Positions 1 to 5,826 of a stretch of DNA of 5,882 bases are shown here, one piece after another. Both the position numbers and the translations under genes were made by a program. The DNA is from Pseudomonadota bacterium (GTDB taxonomy: Bacteria > Pseudomonadota > Gammaproteobacteria > GCA-001735895). How positions within the stretch are numbered: the first letter of the stretch is position 1; the number at the start of each line of letters is the position of its first letter. The stretch is taken from assembly GCA_022545625.1 (NCBI GenBank), contig JACZQS010000167.1, forward strand, positions 1 to 5,882, given 5' to 3'. The notes beneath the pieces were generated by a model that saw only the letters and a program-made list of their open reading frames with translations, ran no database searches and was not told where the DNA came from.

Positions 1-1
1 A

Positions 2-829
2 GTCGAGGATACTCGGGAGCTACTGGAGAACGTGCAGTACGCGCCTACGACGGGGCGTTTCAAGGTCTATCTGATCGACGAAGTGCATATGCTCTCCAAC
101 CATTCCTTCAACGCGTTGTTGAAGACGCTCGAAGAGCCGCCACCGCACGTCAAATTCCTGCTCGCTACCACCGAGCCACAGAAGATACCCGTTACGGTGC
201 TGTCGCGTTGCCTGCAGTTCAATCTGAAACGGATGGTAAAGCAGCAGATTCAATCGCACCTGCAATACCTGCTCGAAGAAGAGAAGGTTGAATTCGAGGC
301 GGGCGCACTGGCGTCGTTGGCAAGTGCTGCGGATGGCAGTATGCGAGATGCCTTGAGCCTGCTTGACCAGGCCATCGCCTATGGTGCAGGCTCAGTACGC
401 CAGGAAACCGTAGAAGCCATGCTGGGCTCAATATCCCGTGATTACCTGTACAAGTTGCTCGACTCGCTATTGCTGCAGGATTCGGCTGCAATGATTCGGG
501 AGGCCAGAAATATAATTTCGCATAATCCGGACTATCGGCGCGTCTGCGCTGAAATGATATCTCTGCTACAAGCGATTGCGTTGCACCAGGGTGGAATCGA
601 AATGGAATCGGAGAACGACATGCTGGACGAGCAAATCGGCGAATTCGCAGCGCGCCTGTCGGCCGAAGAAACTCAACTTTACTATCAAATTCTATTGCAG
701 GGACGACATGATCTGAACATCAGCCCTGACCAGGCGCTTGGGTTTGAAATGCTAATGTTGAGGTTGCTTGCCTTTACACCCGATGCCGAATCGACAACGC
801 AGATAATAGCGGAAAAAAAAAGCCTGTAA
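2..829 (+). CDS. dnaX: DNA polymerase III gamma subunit (short DnaX product), 5'-truncated
   Basis: This is the product of ordinary zero-frame translation of dnaX. Reading continues through GAA AAA AAA AGC CTG and stops at TAA (827-829), giving a C-terminus of AEKKSL. It keeps the AAA+ ATPase and the collar domain III needed for clamp-loader assembly but lacks the alpha-binding domain. In E. coli, gamma ends after part of domain IV; here it ends almost directly after domain III (MLMLRLLAFTPDAE is the last recognisable block), so it would be a minimal gamma. About 275 codons lie in the window and the start is upstream of it. Whether gamma and tau are both made in this organism is inferred from the slippery site, not shown. 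Confidence 0.82.
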   Translation, partial: VEDTRELLENVQYAPTTGRFKVYLIDEVHMLSNHSFNALLKTLEEPPPHVKFLLATTEPQKIPVTVLSRCLQFNLKRMVKQQIQSHLQYLLEEEKVEFEAGALASLASAADGSMRDALSLLDQAIAYGAGSVRQETVEAMLGSISRDYLYKLLDSLLLQDSAAMIREARNIISHNPDYRRVCAEMISLLQAIALHQGGIEMESENDMLDEQIGEFAARLSAEETQLYYQILLQGRHDLNISPDQALGFEMLMLRLLAFTPDAESTTQIIAEKKSL

Positions 830-1380
830 TTCAGCCTGAAATGGATTCCGAGCCCAGGAGTCTGGGGATAGAGGGAATTAAAACTATAGTAGCGGATGAG
901 AGCAATTTATCCGCTGTAGTGGATCAGGGCTCCGACCCGGATAGGCAACCGGTCGATGAGGCAAGATACCCTGAACCCGAACCTCAAAATGACCGGTCGA
1001 TTCACTGGTCGAGTTTTGCCTGTGAACTCGGACTGCAGGGACTGGCGCTGGAAATCGTGTTAAACAGCACTCTCGAATCCCTGCAACAGGATTATGTTTG
1101 TCTGAATCTAAGCAGTGAATTACTCGAATTGGTGAACACAAATATTGAGGATGAAATTAGACAGGCGATTGAAATAAGACTTGGGGTATCATTGAAGCTG
1201 GAATTACTTGCGCAGGATGAACTGGGAGTGGAAACGCCGCAGCAATTTAAACAGCGCGTGCTGCAGGAACAAAAGCAGGCAGCCATTGAGGCAATCCGGC
1301 AAAATGGCATTGTTAAGAAACTGAATGACGCATTCGGTGCCGAGCTAGTCGAATCCAGTGTCAGGAAAATCAACCCATAG
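2..1380 (+). CDS. dnaX: DNA polymerase III tau subunit (DnaX), 5'-truncated, made by -1 frameshift
   Basis: Tau is the long DnaX product; it forms the clamp loader and tethers polymerase alpha and helicase DnaB at the replication fork. The window starts inside the AAA+ domain, so roughly the first 100 residues (P-loop and zinc module) are missing. Window residues 26-29 are the Walker B DEVH, 68-70 the SRC arginine-finger motif and 115 the sensor-2 arginine in SMRDALSL. Collar domain III runs to about residue 255. The zero frame stops at 829, but the -1 frame is open from the A-run (813-821) to TAG at 1378-1380. It encodes a short acidic, proline-containing linker and then a domain (from HWSSFACELGL, about 1000-1380) that resembles E. 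coli tau domain V, which binds alpha. The linker between domains III and V is only about 60 residues, against more than 100 in E. coli. Homology is from memory; the frame relation is read directly. I count about 459 residues in the window. Confidence 0.9.
813..821 (+). promoter_or_regulatory. A9 slippery site for dnaX recoding (-1 frameshift or transcriptional slippage)
   Basis: Nine consecutive A residues followed by GC. In the zero frame they read GAA AAA AAA AGC, so A AAA AAA is a usable slippery heptamer, and a -1 shift places AAG CCT GTA in frame with the tau C-terminal domain. The zero-frame stop is only 7-9 bases beyond the run. E. coli dnaX uses A AAA AAG with an upstream Shine-Dalgarno-like element and a nearby stem-loop. 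A run of nine A is also the type of site at which Thermus dnaX undergoes polymerase slippage. No clear upstream Shine-Dalgarno-like stimulator is visible. A 5-bp hairpin (CCCAG/CTGGG, 853-866) lies about 32 bases downstream, farther than the usual stimulatory spacing. Confidence 0.82.
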
Positions 1381-1426
1381 CGGGTCCGAATTATTTTTTA
1401 GAGTGACAACCAGCAGAGGAAAGACA

Positions 1427-1750
1427 ATGAAAGGCGCACTCGGTGAGATGATGAAAAAAGCGCAGGAAATGCAGGAAAATATGCAGAATGCGCAAAAACA
1501 ACTGGCAAGCAAGGAAGTCACCGGCGAATCCGGTGGTGGACTGGTCCAGGTTATAATGTGTGGAACTCACGAAGTGAACCGTATCAAGATTGACTCCACT
1601 CTTGTCGGTGAAGACAAGGATATGCTCGAGGACCTGGTGGCTGCGGCGATCAACGATGCGGTACATAAAGTAGAGAAAAGCAACGCGGAAGTCATGCAGG
1701 AAATGACCTCCGGCCTGAACCTGCCGCCGGGTTTTAAGTTACCATTTTAG
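1427..1750 (+). CDS. ybaB: Nucleoid-associated protein YbaB/EbfC
   Basis: A small dimeric DNA-binding protein of the YbaB/EbfC family, associated with the nucleoid and usually encoded directly after dnaX. The 107-residue product begins MKGALGEMMKKAQEMQENMQ, a charged Met/Gln-rich N-terminal helix. It contains the family blocks EVTGESGGGLV (about residues 29-39) and MLEDLVAAAINDA (about 66-78), and ends LPPGFKLPF, which closely matches the E. coli C-terminus as I recall it. The ATG at 1427 is chosen because AGAGGA (1415-1420) lies six bases upstream and the N-terminus then aligns with the family. An in-frame ATG at 1358 lies inside the dnaX end and has no support. It follows dnaX by 46 bases and is probably cotranscribed. 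The stop codon TAG (1748-1750) abuts the inverted-repeat element. Confidence 0.95.
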   Translation: MKGALGEMMKKAQEMQENMQNAQKQLASKEVTGESGGGLVQVIMCGTHEVNRIKIDSTLVGEDKDMLEDLVAAAINDAVHKVEKSNAEVMQEMTSGLNLPPGFKLPF

Positions 1751-1768
1751 GGAACCTCTGATCAATTC
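1751..1768 (+). repeat. Left terminal inverted repeat of the MITE-like element
   Basis: The 18 bases GGAACCTCTGATCAATTC are the reverse complement of 2005-2022 except at position 13, which is C here and T in the other copy. The repeat starts directly after the ybaB stop codon. Confidence 0.88.
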
Positions 1769-2004
1769 ATGAATGAACGCGTTGTGCCCAAAATGACCAA
1801 TTCCCATGTCGCCTACATGGATGTAGGTGAGGGGCGTGAGCAGGAGCGGAAGCTTTGTGAAACTTAGCAATAGCCGTGCTATTACGCAGCACAGGGAAGT
1901 GCCAGTGCCGCGGCGACAGGATGTCGATGAGCGGCCTTGCGTTCCACGCCTTGAACTGAACGGTCCGACGCTTCGGCATTTTGAATCACAACCCGATTCA
2001 CCCA

Positions 2005-2022
2005 GAATTAATCAGAGGTTCC
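2005..2022 (-). repeat. Right terminal inverted repeat of the MITE-like element
   Basis: Read on the minus strand this is GGAACCTCTGATTAATTC, matching the left repeat at 17 of 18 positions. The bases beyond it (TTAA) resemble the TTAG on the other side, consistent with a short target-site duplication that has diverged or was never identical. Confidence 0.88.
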
Positions 2023-2066
2023 TTAAACTATTGTTTATTAATGAAGAATAAAAAATTAAAGACAAA
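2023..2066. other. AT-rich stretch between mobile element and acpP promoter
   Basis: These bases are strongly A/T-rich (TTAAACTATTG, then ATAAAAAATTAAA) and hold no coding signal. They mark the resumption of host sequence after the element and could act as an UP-element-like region for the acpP promoter. No terminator hairpin for the upstream dnaX-ybaB unit is visible here. The internal hairpins of the element are the only structures between ybaB and acpP that could reduce read-through. Confidence 0.4.
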
Positions 2067-2096
2067 CTGGCAACTCGGTGTGGTTTTCAATACAAT
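2067..2096 (+). promoter_or_regulatory. Candidate sigma-70 promoter for acpP
   Basis: CTGGCA (2067-2072, 4 of 6 to the -35 consensus) and TACAAT (2091-2096, 5 of 6 to the -10 consensus) are separated by 18 bases. Transcription would start near 2103, leaving a leader of about 40 bases before the acpP start. The region just upstream (2031-2062) is very AT-rich, as in strong promoters with upstream elements. This is the best match I can see in the gap between the mobile element and acpP; it is a prediction from motif similarity only. Confidence 0.5.
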
Positions 2097-2144
2097 ATCG
2101 CCAAATAACAAGCTACTGAATCACTAACCAGGAGATATTCTCAA

Positions 2145-2378
2145 ATGAGCTCTGTTGAAGAACGTGTAAAAAAAATTGTTGCAGAACAATTGGGCGCTAA
2201 AGAAGAAGACGTGACCAACGATGCATCTTTCGTCGATGACCTGGGAGCCGACTCACTAGACACCGTAGAACTGGTCATGGCTCTTGAAGAAGAATTTGAA
2301 ACTGAGATTCCGGATGAAGAAGCCGAAAAAATCACCAGTGTTCAATTAGCCATCGACTACGTAAACGCTAACGTTTGA
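2145..2378 (+). CDS. acpP: Acyl carrier protein AcpP
   Basis: The cytosolic carrier of growing acyl chains in type II fatty acid synthesis, also an acyl donor for lipid A and phospholipid synthesis. The 77-residue acidic protein is the standard AcpP length. The 4'-phosphopantetheine attachment serine is S37 in the DSLD motif (DDLGADSLDTVELVMALEEEF), followed by the helix II/III region ending in SVQLAIDYV. The ATG at 2145 is preceded by AGGAGA (2130-2135) at nine bases. It has its own likely promoter upstream and an intrinsic terminator 20 bases downstream, which suits its need for much higher expression than its neighbours. fabF follows, as in most gammaproteobacteria. fabG, the usual upstream neighbour, is absent; the mobile element and ybaB lie there instead. 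Confidence 0.98.
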   Translation: MSSVEERVKKIVAEQLGAKEEDVTNDASFVDDLGADSLDTVELVMALEEEFETEIPDEEAEKITSVQLAIDYVNANV

Positions 2379-2397
2379 AAGAATACTCGAAATAGAC

Positions 2398-2440
2398 AAT
2401 GCCGCTTAACATCTTGAATGCTAAGCGGCATTTTCATTTA
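2398..2440 (+). terminator. Intrinsic terminator between acpP and fabF
   Basis: A perfect 11-bp stem (AATGCCGCTTA at 2398-2408 with its complement at 2422-2432) with a 13-base loop is followed by TTTTCATTTA. The GC-rich stem core and T-rich tail are those of a rho-independent terminator. Because fabF starts 35 bases beyond and I see no clear promoter in between, partial read-through is likely. The structure would then set the ratio of acpP to fabF-pabB-pabC mRNA. It may also protect the acpP 3' end. Confidence 0.85.
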
Positions 2441-2474
2441 TTGTCCGAGTTTTGAACTCTAGAGGGGACCCTTA

Positions 2475-3713
2475 GTGCCAAATCGTCGTGTAGTAATAAC
2501 AGGCCTTGGTTTGCTGACGCCCGTTGGTAATTCTGTAGAAGAATCCTGGAAAAATATAATTGCAGGTAAAAGCGGTATAGCGCCAATTACATCGTTCGAT
2601 GCCAGTCAGTTTTCAGCGCGGATTTCGGGTTCGGTAAAAAACTTTGATCCCTCGCCGTATATAGCACCTAAAGACCTCAAAAAAATGGCTACCTTCATCC
2701 ATTTTGGATTGGCTGCAGGGATGCAGGCGCTGGATGATTCCGGTCTCCAGGTAACCGAAGAAAATGCCGACATGATAGGCGTTGCGATAGGTTCGGGTAT
2801 TGGAGGACTGCCCTATATAGAAAAACAACGCGATATTTTTATCGCAAGTGGCCCAAGGAAAATATCACCATTTTTTGTACCGAGTTCGATCATTAATATG
2901 GTGTCGGGAAACTTATCGATCATGCGAGGCTTGCGAGGTCCAAATATCTCGATTGTAAGCGCCTGTACTACCGGTGCCCACAATATAGGCGATGCCGGTC
3001 GTATGATTTCCTATGGTGATGCCGACGTGATGGTGGCAGGCGGAGCCGAAATGGCGACTTCGGCCCTGGGCATCGGTGGCTTTGCAGCCGCGCGTGCGTT
3101 GTCTACCCGAAATGACGATCCCGAGGCAGCCAGCCGACCCTGGGACAGAGATCGAGACGGATTTGTGCTGGGAGATGGTGCCGGCGTAGTCGTTCTCGAA
3201 GAGTATGAAATGGCGAAAAAACGCGGCGCCAATATTTATTGTGAATTGGTAGGCTACGGCATGAGCGGTGACGCATACCATATGACTTCACCGTCGATGG
3301 GAGGCGAGGGTGCCGCGCGCTGCATGAACAATGCGATGAATGACGCAGGACTGAATGCGGATGACATCGACTATATCAATGCGCATGGCACATCGACTCC
3401 TGCAGGTGACCTGGCTGAAACCATGGCGGTTAAACTGGCAATGGGTGAGCGAGCCTACAAACTTGTGATCAGTTCAACCAAATCCATGACTGGACATTTA
3501 CTGGGTGCAGCAGGTGGTATTGAAGCCATATTTTCGATTCTTGCATTGCGAGATCAGGTTGTACCGCCGACGATCAATCTTGATAACCAGGATCCTGAAT
3601 GCGATCTCGATTACGTTGCCAATACCGCAAGAGAGATGAAATTAGATGTCACCATGTCAAATTCATTCGGGTTTGGCGGCACCAATGGAACCTGTATATT
3701 TAAGAGAATATGA
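2475..3713 (+). CDS. fabF: 3-oxoacyl-[acyl-carrier-protein] synthase II (FabF, KAS II)
   Basis: The condensing enzyme that elongates acyl-ACP with malonyl-ACP in type II fatty acid synthesis; in E. coli it also governs the C16:1 to C18:1 step. It is 412 residues long against 413 in E. coli. The nucleophile is C164 in SIVSACTTGAHNIG. The catalytic histidines are H304 (NAHGTSTPAGD) and H341 (KSMTGHLLGAAGG), and the conserved lysine is K336. The C-terminal SNSFGFGGTNG loop (about 395-405) is intact. The start is GTG at 2475, supported by AGAGGGGA (2461-2468) six bases upstream and by the N-terminus RRVVITGLGLLTPVGNS aligning with the family. It lies just after the acpP terminator and six bases before pabB, so it probably heads the fabF-pabB-pabC transcription unit. 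Confidence 0.97.
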   Translation: MPNRRVVITGLGLLTPVGNSVEESWKNIIAGKSGIAPITSFDASQFSARISGSVKNFDPSPYIAPKDLKKMATFIHFGLAAGMQALDDSGLQVTEENADMIGVAIGSGIGGLPYIEKQRDIFIASGPRKISPFFVPSSIINMVSGNLSIMRGLRGPNISIVSACTTGAHNIGDAGRMISYGDADVMVAGGAEMATSALGIGGFAAARALSTRNDDPEAASRPWDRDRDGFVLGDGAGVVVLEEYEMAKKRGANIYCELVGYGMSGDAYHMTSPSMGGEGAARCMNNAMNDAGLNADDIDYINAHGTSTPAGDLAETMAVKLAMGERAYKLVISSTKSMTGHLLGAAGGIEAIFSILALRDQVVPPTINLDNQDPECDLDYVANTAREMKLDVTMSNSFGFGGTNGTCIFKRI

Positions 3714-3719
3714 TGTGCT

Positions 3720-5030
3720 GTGGCTATCAGTTACAAACTCGAAACGATCCCGGATTTACTCGCGGTCCATGCGCTAAAACCTGATACTTACCCATACCTG
3801 CTGGCATCAAACACGCGCGGTGGGCAAAATTCACGTTATTCCTTACTATTTTCCCACCCGCTGGATTCTGTTTGCCAGTATACCGGTGATGAAGACTGCC
3901 TGGCATCGATCGACGTCGATCTGGCAAGTGGTTGCCAGCAATCAGATTTTCCATTTAGTGGCGGCTGGTTTGTATTCCTGGCTTACGAATATGCCCAGAC
4001 AATCGAGCCCCAGGTTAAGTATTTCACCGGTGAGTCCGTGTTGCCTGTTGCTTTTATAACCAGGATACCTGCAGCGATAGTAGTCGATCACGAAGATGAA
4101 TCTGCCCATATAGTCGTAGAAGAGGAATTTCATCACCTGAAAAATCAGATACTCGAGGACATTTCGGGGCTTGGCGACTATGTTCCTGGGGATCTCGTCG
4201 CCGGATCAATAGAAGAAGATGATCCTGAAATATACCTGGATCATATCACCAGGACCAAGCAATACATTCGTGATGGCGATATCTTTCAGGCCAATTTATC
4301 ACGCAAATGGATTGTCCATTATCAGCAGGACTGCGATCCGGTAGCCCTGTATCATAACCTGGCTCGCAGTAACCCGGCACAGTTTGCTGCACTGGTCAAA
4401 CACCGTGACCAGTACATAATCAGTTCTTCGCCGGAGCGACTAATTTCGGTAACCCAGGGTGTTGCGCAATCGAGGCCTATTGCCGGCACACATCCTCGCG
4501 GGAAAACCGTGGACGAGGATATCGAGCTGTCGAAACACCTGTTGGCCCATCCAAAGGAGAAGGCCGAGCACGTCATGTTAATCGACCTGGTGCGTAATGA
4601 CCTGGGGCGGTTTTGCGAACCCGGCAGTATTACGGTGACAGAAAAAATGGTGCTGGAAAGCTATGAACATGTCCACCATATAGTATCGAATATCGAGGGC
4701 CGGATTCGTCCTGGGCAGACTGTCGCGGATATCGTCCATGCCGTGTTTCCTGGCGGCACTATTACCGGTTGCCCGAAGGTGCGATGCATGGAAATAATCA
4801 GCGAACTGGAGCAGGCCCCCCGGGGTCCCTATACGGGCTCCCTGGGATATATCGGCCTCGATGGACGCATGGACCTGAATATCCTGATCAGGACTCTTCT
4901 CTACGATAGAAACACGGTCAGTTTTCGTGCCGGGGGTGGTATTGTGCACGACTCGGTGCCAGACAGGGAACTGATGGAAACCCGGCACAAGGCTCAGGGC
5001 TTGCTCAACGCGATCAATCTCGATGCCTGA
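3720..5030 (+). CDS. pabB: Aminodeoxychorismate synthase component I (PabB), PIAGT type
   Basis: A chorismate-binding enzyme of the TrpE/PabB family. With an amidotransferase partner (PabA, not in this window) it converts chorismate to 4-amino-4-deoxychorismate for folate. The 436 residues comprise an N-terminal domain (LLAS and SRYSLL, about 27-43) and a C-terminal catalytic domain (about 170-430). Visible blocks are DIFQANLSRKW (187-197), PIAGTHPRG (253-261), HVMLIDLVRNDLGR (284-297), GTITGCPK (346-353) and the metal-site ELMETRHKAQ (417-426). A255 lies where E. coli PabB has catalytic Lys274 (PIKGT); TrpE has PIAGT too. I still call it PabB because pabC overlaps its end. GTG 3720 is the first start after an in-frame TGA (3711-3713). 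No good ribosome site is visible, so translation is probably coupled to fabF. Anthranilate synthase activity is the main alternative. Confidence 0.87.
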   Translation: MAISYKLETIPDLLAVHALKPDTYPYLLASNTRGGQNSRYSLLFSHPLDSVCQYTGDEDCLASIDVDLASGCQQSDFPFSGGWFVFLAYEYAQTIEPQVKYFTGESVLPVAFITRIPAAIVVDHEDESAHIVVEEEFHHLKNQILEDISGLGDYVPGDLVAGSIEEDDPEIYLDHITRTKQYIRDGDIFQANLSRKWIVHYQQDCDPVALYHNLARSNPAQFAALVKHRDQYIISSSPERLISVTQGVAQSRPIAGTHPRGKTVDEDIELSKHLLAHPKEKAEHVMLIDLVRNDLGRFCEPGSITVTEKMVLESYEHVHHIVSNIEGRIRPGQTVADIVHAVFPGGTITGCPKVRCMEIISELEQAPRGPYTGSLGYIGLDGRMDLNILIRTLLYDRNTVSFRAGGGIVHDSVPDRELMETRHKAQGLLNAINLDA

Positions 5031-5826
5031 TTTGCAGATCAACCAGATGCTGGATATGCAGGAGCGAGGATTGCACTATGGCGACGGCCTGTTCGAAACC
5101 CTGCTGAAGGTAAATGCCGATATACCGTTATGGAGCAACCACTATCACCGCCTGCAACGAGGTTGCAAAAAACTGTGTATTTCCCTGCCTGACGAGAAGT
5201 GGTTGCTGGATAAAATCGAGGCAGAAACCAGCGGATACGATTCCGCGGTAGTCAAACTTATCGTTACCCGTGGAATCGGGGGCAGGGGACTCGAAATGCC
5301 GACAGTGAATCAGGCGTCGGTATTTGTTCTCAGGTATCCGTATACTGCTATCGATCATACAGAGCTGGAACTGGATGTCGCTATATGCCAGACCCGCCTG
5401 GCAATAAATCCGAATCTGGCCGGCATCAAACATTTAAACCGCCTGGATTATGTGCTAGCCGCAATCGAGCTGGCAGAAATTGGGAACAAGAATGAGGCAA
5501 TATTGCGCGATACCGATGGATACATCGTCGAAGGAATAGTCAGTAACCTGTTTTTCTGTCTGCGTGGAGAAGTATACACACCATCTCTTGAATTCGCCGG
5601 CGTCGAGGGGATTATGCGACAACAAATATTGAAATATCTCGAGGATCAGGCTATACACATTAATATTGGCCGCTTTAATTGTGATCTGTTGTTAAGCGCC
5701 AGTGAGTGTTTTCTATGCAATAGCGTACATGGTGTTCGACCAGTTCGGTGCGCATGGTTGTCGCGCAGGCCGCCAGCAATCCGAACATTGCGGGCAACAG
5801 CGTCAAGGCACTCAATTGATAGGTGA
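5023..5826 (+). CDS. pabC: Aminodeoxychorismate lyase (PabC), C-terminus apparently replaced
   Basis: A PLP-dependent fold-type IV enzyme that releases pyruvate from aminodeoxychorismate to give p-aminobenzoate. The ATG at 5023 overlaps the pabB end by 8 bases, indicating translational coupling; no strong ribosome site is visible. Family blocks are GLHYGDGLFETLLKV (about 16-30), HYHRLQRGCKKL (40-51), the PLP lysine K136 in LAGIKHLNRLDYVLAA, EGIVSNLFF (170-178, including the PLP-contacting glutamate E170), GVEGIMRQQIL (193-203) and FLCNSVHGVRPV (230-241). After residue 241 (about 5745) the sequence becomes an arginine-rich tail unlike any PabC I know (RCAWLSRRPPAIRTLRATAS), ending at TGA 5824-5826. 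The total of 267 residues is near the usual 270 only by chance. About the last 25-30 native residues seem lost, through a junction or rearrangement. Function of this copy is doubtful. Confidence 0.83.
   Translation: MPDLQINQMLDMQERGLHYGDGLFETLLKVNADIPLWSNHYHRLQRGCKKLCISLPDEKWLLDKIEAETSGYDSAVVKLIVTRGIGGRGLEMPTVNQASVFVLRYPYTAIDHTELELDVAICQTRLAINPNLAGIKHLNRLDYVLAAIELAEIGNKNEAILRDTDGYIVEGIVSNLFFCLRGEVYTPSLEFAGVEGIMRQQILKYLEDQAIHINIGRFNCDLLLSASECFLCNSVHGVRPVRCAWLSRRPPAIRTLRATASRHSIDR

Larger units (their letters stand above)
1751..2022. mobile_element. MITE-like non-autonomous element with IS5-like ends
   Basis: A stretch of about 272 bp bounded by 18-bp terminal inverted repeats (1751-1768 and 2005-2022) that match at 17 of 18 positions and begin GGAACCTCTGAT. 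It contains no transposase-sized gene. Two compact hairpins lie inside: CCTACA/TGTAGG with loop TGGA (1812-1827) and AATAGC/GCTATT with a 3-base loop (1869-1883). The flanks are TTAG (1747-1750) and TTAA (2023-2026), an imperfect 4-bp pair fitting the YTAR target of IS5-type elements. A 3-bp TTA or 2-bp TA duplication is equally possible, so the edges are uncertain by one to two bases. The minus strand carries a 70-codon open frame (1767-1979), which I regard as fortuitous or a remnant. I assign no IS family firmly; a repeat search of the host genome would settle it. Confidence 0.78.

Noticed and set aside
813..841. dnaX as a frameshifted pseudogene, or the 841-1380 frame as a separate gene starting at ATG 841
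   Set aside because: The second frame encodes the tau C-terminal domain in the -1 register exactly after an A9 run, the known arrangement for dnaX recoding. No ribosome site precedes ATG 841.
1358..1426. Earlier ATG at 1358 as the ybaB start
   Set aside because: It lies within the dnaX end, adds 23 residues with no family match, and lacks a ribosome site. ATG 1427 has AGAGGA at six bases and gives the usual length.
1751..2022. CRISPR array, tRNA or structured riboswitch in the ybaB-acpP gap
   Set aside because: There are no regularly spaced direct repeats and no cloverleaf. The terminal inverted repeats with possible short target duplications explain the region better as a transposable element.
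1827..2051. Plus-strand 74-codon frame across the mobile element
   Set aside because: It runs out through the right inverted repeat into the AT-rich leader and has no ribosome site and no recognisable motif.
2913..3281. 122-codon minus-strand frame and shorter frames opposite fabF
   Set aside because: They are shadows of the fabF active-site region; the sense strand is clearly the coding one.
4578..5042. 154-codon minus-strand frame opposite the pabB 3' half
   Set aside because: It is the antisense of strongly conserved PabB catalytic motifs and itself shows no domain, hydrophobic segment or ribosome site.
5128..5433. 101-codon minus-strand frame opposite pabC
   Set aside because: It is antisense to the PLP-binding region of pabC, with no independent coding evidence.
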